Origin: Primula veris | Taxonomy: Eukaryota > Streptophyta > Magnoliopsida > Ericales > Primulaceae | Reading direction: 5' to 3' | DNA length: 64,000 nt | Assembly: GCA_963682055.1 (NCBI GenBank) | Contig: OY821747.1 | Coordinates: forward strand, 18,650,258-18,714,257 | Shown here: positions 21,963 through 33,612 of the stretch, in pieces | Position numbering within the stretch: position 1 is the stretch's first letter | Layout: every line of letters begins with the position of its first letter | The notes under the pieces: generated by a model | Seen by the model: the letters and a program-made list of their open reading frames with translations, nothing else | What the model was told of the DNA's origin: nothing | Database searches by the model: none | Translations under genes and position numbers: made by a program

Positions 21963-24900
21963 CTAAGGAAAAGTACCTAAAGAAAAGACGAGGTCAAGAT
22001 ACTTCCTCTTCATCTCATCCTCGCGTTCCCAAGTTGCCTCCTCGGCCCCATGGTGTTTTCAAACTAGCTTTACCAATCTAATTGTTTTTCCTCGAAGTTT
22101 CTTCTCTTGCACATCGATAATCCTCATAGGTCCCACCTCGTAGGTCACATCCGCACTAACCTCAATGTCCTCAAAGTCTACCACGTGTGAAGGGTCGTGA
22201 TGATACTTTTTCAACATTGACACGTGGAACACCGGGTGAACCCACGCCAACTTTGGTGGCAAGTCCAACCGGTATGCAACTTCTCCAACTCGGTCCACGA
22301 TCTCAAATGGTCCGTTAAATCTCGGGCTCAAACCTTTAGAGCCAAACCTCATAATCCCTTTCCTTGGCGAAACTCGCAAAAACACTCGATCCCCCTTTTC
22401 GAACTCCAAAGGTCTCCTCCTCTTATCTGCATAACTCTTTTGCCTACTCCGAGCCTTCTCAAGCCTTTGTCTAATTAACTTAATCTTTTTTGTCGTTTCT
22501 CGAACCAATAGCGGTCCTAGCATTTCCGCTTCTCCCACCTCGGTCCAACACACCGGAGACCTACATGGCCGCCCGTATAAAGCCTCGAAAGGTGCCATGC
22601 CAATACTAGGTTGAAAACAATTATTATACGCAAACTCCGCTAAGGGTAGATGGCTCTCCCAGCCTCCCTTGAAGTCATTCATACATGCGCACAACATATC
22701 CTCTAGCACTTGGATAGTCCACTCCGATTGTCCATCCGTTTGGGGATGCAACACCGTACTCATTGTCAACTTGGTCCCTAAGGCATTTTTCAATGCGTCC
22801 CAGAACCTTGACACAAACCTCACGTCTCGATCCGATACTATCGAAATCGGTACCCCATGAACTCTAACAATTTCCTTCACATACTTTCGTCCCAAGATTT
22901 CCACCGAGTTTGTCATCTTAATTGCGATGAAGTGTGCGGATTTGGTCAAACGGTCGACCACAACCCACACAGCGTCATTCCCACTTACCGATTTAGGTAA
23001 GTTAGTCACAAAATCCATTCCTATCCTTTCCCACTTCCATTCCGCCACCGGTAAGGGTTGGAGCATACCCGCCGGCCTTTGGTTTTCTGCCTTCACTTGC
23101 TGGCAAGTTAGGCACCTGCTAACATACGAAGCTACATCTCGTTTCATTCCGGGCCACCAAAATTGTCTCTTCGCATCGTGATACTTTTTTGTCCCTCCGG
23201 GATGAACGGCTAATCGGGAGTGGTGAAACTCCTTTAATACCCCATTCCTCATGTTTTCCGTCACGTAAGTCCTTGCCTTAAATCGTAATCCTCCATCGGT
23301 TCCTTTCGTCCAACCATCTAATCCTTTGCTCGAACTCATCTGTTTCTCATAGTTCTCCACTTTCTCGTCCCCCTCTTGTGCTTCCAGAACCCTACTCACA
23401 AGTTCCAGCTGTACCACTATCGTGTACAAGATCCCCACATTAACATTCCCCATTTCTAAGTTGAACTCGTTCACTCTTCCCATCATCCTCCATTCTTCGA
23501 TCGCCACATGCGCTAAGGTTGCATGGGACTTTTGACTCAAGGCATCCGCCACTACATTGGCCTTTCCCGGGTGATAGTGCAAGTTGTAGTCGTATTGTTC
23601 CAAATATTCCATCCATCGTCGTTGTCGCATATTTAGATCCCGTTGGGTAAAAATAAACCCTAAGCTCTTGTGATCCGAGAACACTTCAAACTTTTCCCGA
23701 ACAGATAATGTCTCCACATCTTCAACGCATGAATTATTGCCGTTAGCTCTAGCTCATTTGTCGGATAGTTCTTTTCGTGAACCTTTAGTTGTCGTGAAAC
23801 ATATGCGATAACCTTTCTGTCTTGCATCAAAACGCAACTCAAACCTTCCTTCAAAGCATCGCAATACAATTGGTAACCCTTCCCTTGCTTGGGAATAACT
23901 AGTATGGGGGAACTAGTCAACCGCTTCTTGAGCTCTAGGAAAACTTTCTCGCAAGCCTCACTCCACACGAACTTCACCCCTTTCTTGGTAAGGTGAGTCA
24001 TTGGAGTTACTAACTTCGAGAAATCCTTGACGAACCGTCGATAGTATCCCGCTAACCCCAAGAAACTCCGAATCTCAAACACATTTTTCGGTTGTGCCCA
24101 ATTCGACACCGCCTCAATTTTCGTCGCGTCCACCTTTACCCCTTCTTCCGAGATCACATGTCCAAGAAATTTCACCTCATTTAGCCAAAACTCACATTTG
24201 CTAAATTTTCCGTAAAGTTGGTGCTCTCTCAACGTGAGAAACGCTAAACGGAGATGCTCCTCGTGTTCCTCTCTTGAACTCGAGTAAATCAAGATATCAT
24301 CGACGAAGACCACCACGAACTTGTCGAGATACTCCTTAAAGATCCGGTTTATTAACTCCATAAATGCCGCCGGCGCATTAGTTAACCCGAATGGCATGAC
24401 CACAAACTCGTAATGACTATACCGGGTCCTAAAGGCCGTTTTCAAAATATCCCCATCCTTCACCCTCAATTGGTGATAGCATGATCGCAAGTCGATTTTT
24501 GAAAAGAACGTTGCTCCCTTTAGTTGGTCAAACAAATCGTCAATTCGAGTTAATGGGCACTTATTCTTAATAGTCACCCTATTTAGCTTTCGATAGTCGA
24601 TGCACATCCTCATCGATCCATTCTTCTTTTGCACGAATAAGGCCAGTGCCGTCCACGGTGACGTACTCCGCCTAATAAACCCCTTCTCCAGCAGTTCTTC
24701 TAACTACTTACTTAACTCTTTTAACTCATCTGGTGCCAATCGGTACGGGAAAATGGGTATGGGTGCCGTTCCCGGTACCAAATCGATAGAAAAATGTAAC
24801 CCTCTCTTTGGTGGTAACCCCGGTAGATCCTTCGAAAACACATCTCTAAAATCGTCCACTACGTTTGGCCACATTTCCACTTCCTCGTCGTTATCCACTA

Positions 24901-26777
24901 TCGAGAGACTAGCCAAAAGACAAGACAGGTTCCCCACAACTCGCTTGGAATAATAAGGAATAGAAGAAAGGGTAGCGTCCCTTTCCCCACGAAAGAACAC
25001 CTCATCTCCGGATGAAGTTGTAAGGAAAATTTTTCGTCGAACACAATCGATGAAAGAGTTGAAATGAACCAACCAGTCCATTCCAAGTATCACGTCGAAT
25101 CCCGACATCTCTATAACAACTAAATCAAACATAAACGCATGGTCTGCGACCATTATCTCACAAGACTGGCACACTTGGTCCAACACAACTCGACCCCCAA
25201 CAAGTCTCTACAACAATCGGGTTTTCTAGAACCCCAATTTCTAATGACAAAGACTCAACTAGACATCTAGATATAAAAGAACGCAAAGCTCCCGTATCGA
25301 AAAGAACATGTGCCCAAGATGAGCACACAAGAACCATACCTTGTACATTTGCCTGGTCTCCTTGGTTTGGCAACTGTGGCAAGGCATATAAAAGAGCTTG
25401 AGCTGGTGGGTTTCCTTGCGGTCCTCGATTTCCCCCATTATTTTCTCAGTTCCCCATGCCTTGATGGCCTCCTCTGTAGTTCCCACGGTTTCTCCCTCCT
25501 TGGTGGTTACCTCTAAACCCTCCTCCTTGGTTCTCAAGTAATTGGTGTGGTGGTACGAATTCTGGTCCTCTTGGTGGTGGTGGTGGCAACCTAGGTTGAT
25601 TAAAAGGCCGGTTGGTGTCGATTCTTCCTTGTCCCCCAGTACAAACCTTTGCCGTATGTCCAAATCGGTTGCATGTACTACATTGGATTCTAGGGCATTC
25701 GAATTGTCGATGGTTCACATCTCCACAGTTGTAACACGCCCTCCTCACTACGACGTTTGTCGGTAGTGGATTAAAACCCCTCTCTCCTCTGCCCTGTTGT
25801 GGAAAACGCGAATTATTCGTCATATCCCAAGTCCGCTTCTTCTCTTCCCTCAGAGCATTTCCGGTTTTCAACTTCTCCAAGATTCTCTTGCTATGGAGTA
25901 GAGCTCTTTCCACAGCTTGAGCCGATTTTACCAACTCATTATAGTTGACATGGCGGGCCGATGCCAATTGCAATGAGATGGTCGGGTTCAGCCCCTTCAT
26001 GAATCTCCTACATTTTTCTACACCCCCTAGAACCGAGTCTGGGGCATACCTCGAGAGTGAGGTAAAATTTAGCTGGTATGCTTGAACAGTCATACCTCCT
26101 TGATATAGTTCATCGAACCGCCTCCTCATTTCATCCTTATAAGAATCAGGAAGAAACGGTCGAGTAAACAATTTGATGAACTCGTTCCAGTCGATGTTGG
26201 TTAAGTCATAAGTATCCACGATCCCCAACCACCACTTTCGTGCTTCACCCTTTAGATGAAACTGAGCCATATTCACCCGTTGTTCCCCATCTACTATCCC
26301 CGCTGCCGATAGGTATTTCTCCATTTCGTCCACCCATCCCTCAGCTATGGATGATACACCTATCCCATCGAAAGTCAGAGCCCCTAATCGGGTGAAGTTA
26401 AGAAATCCATTGTTACTTGAACTTCCATCTTGTGCATTCTGCACCATCATTTGCACCACCTTCTGAAGGTCGGTCATCACTTGGTTAGCGTTTACCGATT
26501 CCGATTCACGTGCATATGTCTCCTCTTCTTTCTCATTCACCTCCTCATATACATTCTCAGCCTCTTCCTCTACCTCGGGTTGCTCAGGTGGTGGGGCCCT
26601 AGTGTTACCTCATCCCCCACGACCTCTAGCAGCTCTTCTCCCTCTACTTGCTCCCCTCCCCCTTGGAGCTCTTCTTCCTCTTCCGTTTTTCCCACCTCGG
26701 GTAGCCACACCGCTTGATGGTGGTGTGCCCCCACGTGTAGCTATTCCTCGTCCACCAGTTCTCGTGGTAATAGCCAT
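21963..26777 (-). pseudogene. Chromovirus gag-pol polyprotein, inactivated
   Basis: A single gag-pol frame of about 1600 codons starting at ATG 26777 (MAITTRTGGRGIATRGG), with an Arg/Gly-rich start. A TGA in the gag leader (near 26607) leads into the retrotransposon gag domain and two CCHC knuckles (CYNCGDVNHRQFEC, CSTCNRFGHTAKVC). Next come an aspartic protease (FDTGALRSF, near 25290), RT (FVDDILIYS, near 24290), RNase H ([18 protein letters not shown]), H2C2 plus integrase core (GMDFV, SDRDVRF, DGQSE) and the GRPCRSP box. A chromodomain-like tail contains KLV-stop-KHHGAEEATWE, where tryptophan has become a stop (near 22062). A one-base frameshift lies at about 23700, within RNase H, and further breaks occur near 24710, 25170 and 25440. 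All catalytic residues seen are conserved, so inactivation is fairly recent. Confidence 0.9.
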
Positions 26778-27829
26778 GACTACAAACATGTTAAACCGAC
26801 ACTTTAGTTGCCTCACTTGATATTACTACTCATACATGAATACTCTACTTGTTCGTCTTGACTCCTAACACCTAACAAAATCTACGTTCCACCAAAAATT
26901 TTAAATTCCGCTAATCATACAATACAACATTCTGCACATTACGCGATAGTCACAAAACATGTAAAACATGATAAAAGCTCATTTTTCATGCTAATCATTT
27001 TATCAAGATTTCTAAGGTTCATAATTATAGAGCACTGAAATACGAAACCAACGCTTCAAGCGGAATCAAATTCGGAATATAAACAAAGGAGTTACAAGCG
27101 TTTGATGTATAGCGAGAAAACCGCAAAATTGTCATAACACGACCGATCGTTTTGGACAAAACAACCGATCGTTTTGGTCCAAATATTACCCGAGAGGTCA
27201 GAAAAAGTCGACCGGTCGTTTTTGACAAAATGACCGATCGTTTTGGTCAAAATATTACCCAAGAGGTCTGAAAAATACGACCGATCGAAATAATACTTAA
27301 AAAAAAACGACCAATCGTTTTTCTGCAGAAAATTAACGATACAAAAACATAAAATTCCTCAACACTTGTAAATTCCTTACATGGAACGTATCACACAACC
27401 ACATCATTTTAGTCCACAATATTTTTTTTACGAACAACATCCATTCGCATAAAATGTTCATTATCGCACAAGTTAATAATTCGAAAACGCACTACATAAA
27501 ACCATCAACTTCACAATTCTCGCACTCTAATAGTTCGCTACTATTTGACATGCAAACTTATACCTTATACACACTATATCAATCTTCACACGCATACAAA
27601 GAACACAAAAGTGCGAGGGATAACCCATCACGATACGTTATCCTAAAGCACCCGAGCGTCCTCGCATGCTCTAAAACTCCACATCGCTAAGATATTCCTT
27701 GACACCTACCGACGAGAGGTCCACCCACTAGTTTGGCGAGCCGGGATCAACAAGCGTCCTCATTGTCCCCAACTTGCCTCACATGTGGACTTTCCTTTCA
27801 TCAACTACTACTAAATTCTAGCTACATGT
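26778..27829 (-). other. Chromovirus 5' leader, truncated
   Basis: About 1 kb without ORFs between the gag start and the rearrangement junction. It contains a 70-bp tandem duplication with clustered CGATCG cores. No initiator-Met-type primer-binding site is seen before the junction, so the true leader/LTR border is missing. Confidence 0.6.
27138..27315. repeat. Tandem repeat with ACCGATCGTTTT cores
   Basis: Two units of about 70 bp, each with two (A)CCG(A/G)TCGTTTT blocks, an ATTACCC(G/A)AGAGGTC block and an A-rich end, plus two further partial CGATCG/CAATCG blocks to 27315. CGATCG is self-complementary, so the array can fold or present repeated binding sites. Lies in the element's 5' leader. 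Confidence 0.8.
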
Positions 27830-28452
27830 CGTACGGCAAAGTAATAATTTAGGGGCAAGTCACCTTTAGACGTCATGAATTGTAAAATATAAACAGTAGT
27901 CACATGTATATATATCTACAAACAGAAAAACACATGGGAAATCTAGCATCAACGTCATCGTATCAAGAAGAAGAAAAATCATAGAGAGACAAAAATAGAA
28001 ATTATTTATTCAAATAAGACATGAAAGGTTACATCCCAAATAAAGATAAAATTAAATCTAATACAAAAATAAAATAAAACTAAAACCGACGAGAATAAGA
28101 ACTGGACCCATGGTATGTGCTCGCCCCCACATTCAGTCGATCCGCCCCACCCTTCAGAGCTTCAGCCTTTCCCCTCAGAGCTTCAGTCTCATCAACCAAA
28201 TCCAAACGAGTATGCATGTTCCACTCCAACTCAATCCTCAGCCAAGTTATCTCTCTCACCATCTCACTGTGATGATACTGCATCACCTTCAATTCCCCTT
28301 CTGCCTCAAACAACAGACGCTTGACATGCTGAAAAGAAGCCTCAAATGCCTCGACTTGGAGACTAAGTTCGCTCTTGGAAGAGGAACCCACTAGAGAATA
28401 TAATAAAAAGTATGCAGAAAAGAAGTAATCACTAGTAGAAATAGAAGATGGA
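27830..28452. repeat. Second copy of the left flank, inside the rearranged element
   Basis: Near-identical to 19365-19987, including the ATGGA directly before the LTR. The left limit, CGTACGGCAAAG, joins chromovirus leader sequence; only CGTACGG-like bases are shared at the junction. See the finding on the rearrangement. Confidence 0.93.
28080..28391 (-). CDS. Small coiled-coil ORF 3, duplicate copy (103 aa)
   Basis: Same length, start (MGSSSKSELSLQVEAFEASF) and stop as 19615-19926. Differences are few substitutions, for example HVKRLLFEAEGEL against HVKRMLFEAEGKL and LNVGAS against VNVGAS. The copy also ends 61 bp from an LTR. No known domain. Product, if any, unknown. Confidence 0.5.
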   Translation of the reverse strand: MGSSSKSELSLQVEAFEASFQHVKRLLFEAEGELKVMQYHHSEMVREITWLRIELEWNMHTRLDLVDETEALRGKAEALKGGADRLNVGASTYHGSSSYSRRF

Positions 28453-30109
28453 TGTCACACCCCAAAATCCATAAGACAAGGACATCAAGGCGTGACCTTT
28501 TTAAACAAAAGGAAAAAGAACCTGCTGGTAGAAAATTTAAGTTTTAAAAGAAAAAGACTTGCGAGCTAAATGAACAATTAAACAATTAAATAAAAATGGT
28601 TGCCAAACGCGGCTACAAGACTAGAAGGTTTGAAAAGATTTATAAAAGGATAACAAACGAATGTAATATGCCCGTAGGTTACAACCTCAAAAATATAATC
28701 TAAGTAAAAAGAAAGCAACTGAAAGAAGCCCCAAGCCCATGCGATACATTGTTAATGCTTCTATCCAAATGTGCCAACCTAAGTGGTACCTGAAAGACAA
28801 AACTGTAACGGTGAGTCCCACGCACATACATAGACGGGACGGCACCACAAGACACCGTCGCTCCATCCCATAAATGCAAGAACTCACAACAACAACTACA
28901 ATAACAACGTAAAAAAAGAAATAAAATAACATCGTACAACGAAATAAATTAAATAACTTCAACACACATCTATAGCAAACATGGACCTCTCACGCCACCT
29001 ACCCTAGTCCGTAAGGTAGGTCATTCCCTATACCCATCGGCCGTCTTATGTCCCCGGTACAGGAAGTGACATAGACCATTGCTAAAAAATAAATAAAGAT
29101 TTAGAGTGCGCACTTGGACCTCTTCACGCCACTCGCCCCAATCCGTACAATGAGTCATTCCCTATACCCCTCGGCCGTCTTATGTTCCCGGTATAGGAAG
29201 AGACATAGACCATTGCTAACAAATAAATAAATCACAAGGCGTCGGACAATAATATTAAATCATTCAATTATCACATTCTCATACGTCACTTTAAAGTAAT
29301 TTAACAAAACCCATAAGCATAGGTGCTAGATTGACAACTAGCCAAACAAGTCCAACAACATAAATCTCATTCAGACATTTTAACAAACACCTTGTATGCA
29401 TAAACTACAATTCATCTTTATTCAACATAATTTTACCCAATTTCATCAACAACTATAATATCACATAATCAACTCATAAAACACGCAAACCCATCCATAA
29501 TCTCATTAATTCGAAATTAATATGTGTAAGTTCTCAACTTTTACAATTCAAATAAGTGAATTAAAAGTGCAACAAATAAAACCCAATCAACAATTTAAGA
29601 ACATAATTGAGATAAAAGGAAAAACCCCCAATTTAAAATAAACGCAAGACATAACCCTAACATACACACTCGTCTAGTCGCAATGGATAACCCCCGTTAC
29701 CTTAGTGCGTAGAGGAGATGCTTCCGGTAAAAATCCGCTAACGTGGTTTCTTCTTCTTCTTCCTAAGCTTTGCAATCTCTCTTTTCTCTCTTGTTTTTGG
29801 TTTTTCTGCTTTGAAAGTGGGCTGAATTGAAAATGTTCAAACTGTTTTGAGAGAGTTTGTGGAAGCGAACTATTTGGTCCCCAAAGTTCTAAAAGTTAAC
29901 TCTTAATCAAAATTATTATTTTACTGCTCAAAAATTAACCAATTTTTAGAAACAAAGCTATTGGGTCCTTTTTATTTATAAAATTAGTAACAGGATTTTA
30001 AAATAAAGTTTTTCAGAAGAGTTTCGGTTTTTGACTAAAAATTGTATAAAACGTTTTTGGATAGATTAAATCATAAAAAAAACCATTTATAAAAATACGG
30101 GATGTTACA
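28453..30109 (-). repeat. Second chromovirus LTR (1657 bp), followed by ATGGA
   Basis: Flanked by ATGGA at 28448-28452 and 30110-30114, so by itself it looks like a perfect solo LTR. It is longer than the left LTR because a block of about 133 bp (GGACCTC to CATTGCTAA) is present twice (about 28982-29097 and 29115-29225). Confidence 0.92.
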
Positions 30110-30114
30110 ATGGA

Positions 30115-31670
30115 GAACAATGAAAACAAAACTTAATTTCAAATGAATTATTTATAATGGAAGATATATGTACAAAGAACCATCAACAATTATTTTTACG
30201 GGGACACGTGTCATTTAGAGAAGTGTAATTGCCTAGAAAAGTGTTAAATACAACGCTTGGAAAAAATTAAAAACGAGTCTCTTTAAATTCAAACAGGTAA
30301 TTGCAGACGCGTGAATCCATAAAGACTTATTATTAAAGACACGTGGCAGAAGAGAATACGAAGCGGCACTCTCATAAATGGCTGAAATAAAGAATAATTA
30401 AAACGTACGGATAAGAAGTGAAGGAAAACAATAAAATTTCATAGTCTCGACAAAGACAGAGCATAATGATTCTCCCGTTCTGGAAACCACAACGAAAAAT
30501 TCAGGGAGCAATTGATACGACATAAACAATGTACCGAATGATGCTCATTCAGTAAATATCCGACCCATGTGAGAAAAAAGGGTTATCCAATACTTGAATG
30601 ACAAGTGTACGTATTCACTATAGAGGACATAAATGTCTTTTCACCCATTAAATAGAAGATATTTATGGCCATTTGGGCTAATGCTAGATAATAGGAACCC
30701 ACTAACCAAAAAGCCCATTAACAGTACGCGTAATTTGTCATATGTCAAAATTTTACGGTGCACACTTCCCTATAAATAAAGTCAAATACTAGTACAAATC
30801 TCATCTTATATCACAAACATCACACCTGACAAGTACATATACTTTTCAGAATTTCTCTCTCTAAGAAGTCCAATGAAGTACATCTACTTCGTCCGTGCAA
30901 CCAAGGAGAACGAGACTTGAAGAACGAGGACGAAGCTACCGATCATCTATATAGTTTATTTTACTTTGTAACCGAACAAGATTGTAAACTGTAATCTATT
31001 TAAATGGTCAATAAAAAGTAGAAGTTCGTCCATTATTATCCTTATTCATATTAATTAATAGTGTTGATAAGCATAACACGGCAGATTAAAGTTTTATACT
31101 TTATCACAAAGCTTACCCTGCAATTGCTTACTTAACTTTAAGAATTTCTCGTGTATAGTAAAAATTAAGACTTACGTCACAATTACTTGTCTAGCTATTT
31201 ATTTACAATTTTATTAGGTTACTTGAACTTATTCTTATATCGTGTAAACATATAATTGTTCTGTCTTTAGACAATTATTTGATTCTATAATGCTAATTAA
31301 TTTCAAACACAAACAGATGAAATGTTATTTAGCTAGCCTACTATGTTACTATTTAAGATACTAAATCAATTAAGTAGATATAATTTAATATATTAAACAT
31401 ATAGTTCAAACAAACTCAACTTACTCAAACAAGATCAATGATCTATTAAGTAATTGTTTAACTATTATCTTAATTATAAGCCCACATCGATAAATATGAT
31501 TTTGTAAGAGAATCGTCTTCTAATATCAATATCCAACTTTATGCTTAAGTTTCTCAACATAACAACCTATGTAACTTTTTTTTATTTAGTCGCATTAATA
31601 GTTTAATAAATATAATATTTTTCCAATATTTAAAGCTTTTGCTTTTTTAAATTTCAGGGTACCTCGTAGC
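30115..31670 (+). mobile_element. Probable LTR-retroelement remnant with plus-strand promoter
   Basis: Continues the DNA into which the chromovirus inserted. It shares short blocks with the small-ORF cluster (ATAAATGG..., CGTACGG near 30405). It holds a TATA box (CCTATAAATAAAG, near 30770), a leader-like stretch, and GGTCAATAAAAAG (near 31010) as a possible polyadenylation signal, then AT-rich sequence. The order TATA, leader, poly(A) signal suggests an LTR in plus orientation; no partner LTR found. Low certainty. Confidence 0.35.
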
Positions 31671-31704
31671 ACAAGAATCTACACCCCTACAACAGATTAC
31701 AGCT

Positions 31705-31860
31705 CTATGGTTTCATATATAGTTGTTGGCATCACCCATTCTAAAACATTTCTCAGTTGATTGTAAATGAAAGATGGTAGATCTATAGTTTCGAATATAG
31801 TTGTAGTTATCACCAATTCTAAAACATTTCTCAGTTAATTGGAAATGAAAGATGGTAAAA
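31705..31860. repeat. Tandem duplication, 78-bp unit
   Basis: Units 31705-31782 and 31783-31860 share CTAAAACATTTCTCAGTT and GAAATGAAAGATGGTA-like ends, with about 10 differences. Located about 210 bp beyond the stop of the Ole e 1-like gene. Confidence 0.9.
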
Positions 31861-32071
31861 AGACACACAACCTGGATCAAATTGCAAAGAACAACATATA
31901 ACATCATTAATTTTTAAAGCCACAAGTAAGTGACTAATTAACAGAAAGAAAAATACAACCCATGACAAATAAACTTCATCAACCCAAGACTCTTGTCTCG
32001 CAAAGCCGAAAAATTCCACCTAAAAAGAATATTAATTAAACAGAATTACGGCAATGAGGATGGTTATAATT

Positions 32072-33388
32072 CTACTCATCGGTATCCTCATATTTCTTGA
32101 GAATCTTTGTGCAACCAGATATGGATTCAAACCTCCAGTATCCAAGAGCATTCGCAAAGCGGTTCTTAGTACATAAGCCGTTACTGTTGGTGAGGATGAC
32201 TCTGGAGGAGCTCCTAAAAGGGTCTGGCTCAGAGCAGTCCCAATGTGGGCTGCTAACAAGTTTCACATCGCATATGTCATCGCCACGGTCACCTACAACC
32301 AAAATTTTGTAGAACCCCATCGAATCGGTCTCTCCTTCGCCAACAATTTCGACCTGCGTAGCATCCCTCTTCTTGCACTCGATTTTGACCTTAGCACCTG
32401 CCAAATACGTAAGCAATTACATTTTGAATCCACCAAAAGATGTTTTTTTTTTGTTGTTGTAATGGTCTCTAAATATCCCTATGCTTTCTTATTATCTGGA
32501 ATAACTTTAGATTCATTGAAAATCAAGATGAGGATCCTAAAATAAGCTTACACTATTTCAATTATCAAACGACAAATAGCCATAACAGCCACGCAGCTTT
32601 ATTGAGATTTGAGCATACCAACACGAGTTCTCATGTCAATTTATATGGTTTGAGATAATTTATGAAACAAATGTTTCGAGCAATCCCAGTGGCCTGATGT
32701 TTTCGAGTGAATTTTCTTGCCCAAGTTCAATAGTTTGGGTCTAATTCGTTATTTCTAATTTTGTTTATTTAAACATAGTTTTATTATCTCATCGAGTTTA
32801 TGTTCATTGAATCATTGGCCCTGAAATCGGGTTTTCCTTCAAGGAGGAAAATAAGTTTTACTGTACTGGTTAAAGAGGGGTAACATTTAAATTTATATGA
32901 TTGTTAATTTGATATGCATCACAGAGTTACCATATTTGAGTGCATCTTTATGAAGTCCCTAGTTTCTGATCCATTCCTTGTCGTGTAATTTCAAGTTACT
33001 ACTCGTAATTCAGCGCGAGATTTGGATTGTATTTAAAATATGAATTGCAAAAGGACGCACTCTTAGAATTGCAAAGTTCAAACCAGTTAGAACTAAATTC
33101 CAAAAAAACCATTCCTTCAAATGAATTTTTTTTTTGTTACATAAAAAAACCGACTGGTCCAAGAGTCCAAAGTAGAAATTTTAAAATTTAAAGTGTATGT
33201 TAGTAACACGAGAAAAGGGACCCAATACCTGTGATGCCAGGACTACTAACATCGGTCTCATAACCGGCCCGGCATAAGTCGCAGTAGATGCGGCCGGAAA
33301 GCTCAAACGTTGCCATGAACTCGGCACTCACAAGCGCTGGCAATACACATACCCCAATCAATACTATGAGGAGTTTACCCATATCCAT
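32072..33388 (-). CDS. Pollen Ole e 1 / extensin-like secreted protein
   Basis: Two exons, 33229-33388 and 32072-32397, joined in phase by a GT-AG intron of 831 bp, give 161 aa, the usual size of the family. A hydrophobic signal peptide (residues 1-22, KLLIVLIGVCVLPALVSA) is followed by the first cysteine pair (IYCDLCRAGYET), then GAKVKIECKKRD, GFYKILV, DDICDVKLVSS, DCSEPD, RVILTNSNG and the C-terminal FANALGYWRFE. Cysteine order and the N-G/YANPLG-like block are those of Ole e 1 domains. The family is secreted, often glycosylated, and found in pollen or in vegetative tissue; the exact role is unclear. The cysteine in NGLCTK looks additional. Met 1 is followed by a second Met at residue 3, either of which could start translation. 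No defects seen. Confidence 0.92.
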
Positions 33389-33442
33389 TCTTAAGTATGT
33401 ATATGTATATGAGATATGAGGGTAGTTGATGGAAATGCTATG

Positions 33443-33487
33443 TATATATACATACTATTTGTGTTTATGGGGACATTTACCACGTCA
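33443..33487 (-). promoter_or_regulatory. TATA box and ACGT-core element of the Ole e 1-like gene
   Basis: TATATATA at 33443-33450 lies 55 bp upstream of the ATG at 33388, a usual distance when the 5' UTR is short. TGACGTGG (minus-strand sense; 33480-33487) is an ACGT-core site of bZIP type. Confidence 0.55.
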
Positions 33488-33612
33488 GAAATCACATGTG
33501 TATCGATACCCAAGACTATAAACAATACAAACAAAAGCACGTCTTGCGCCAACGTCAACGCTAACTTTACATATTACTTCTCGTCGGTGGAGTTGAGGAT
33601 TCCACGATTCAT

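Larger units (their letters stand above)
19988..30109 (-). mobile_element. Ty3/gypsy chromovirus (Tekay-like), rearranged at its 5' end
   Basis: Minus-strand element. The left LTR (19988-21505) is the 3' LTR and is preceded in element sense by a purine-rich tract. The interior encodes gag, protease, RT, RNase H, integrase and a chromodomain tail (21963-26777), then about 1 kb of 5' leader. Instead of continuing to a primer-binding site and 5' LTR, the leader stops at about 27829 and a copy of the left outside flank plus LTR follows (27830-30109). ATGGA flanks the far left (19983-19987) and far right (30110-30114) edges. Chromodomain and LTR ends (TGTAACATCCCG on the minus strand) fit the Tekay/Del branch. 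Confidence 0.88.

Noticed and set aside
22224..23181. Plus-strand open frames over the chromovirus pol
   Set aside because: Shadows of the integrase/RNase H coding on the minus strand; no protein-like motif.
30115..31670. Partner (3') LTR of the element at 10470
   Set aside because: It has a TATA box and poly(A) signal but does not share the TGATTNGACC start or body with the 10.5-kb LTR.
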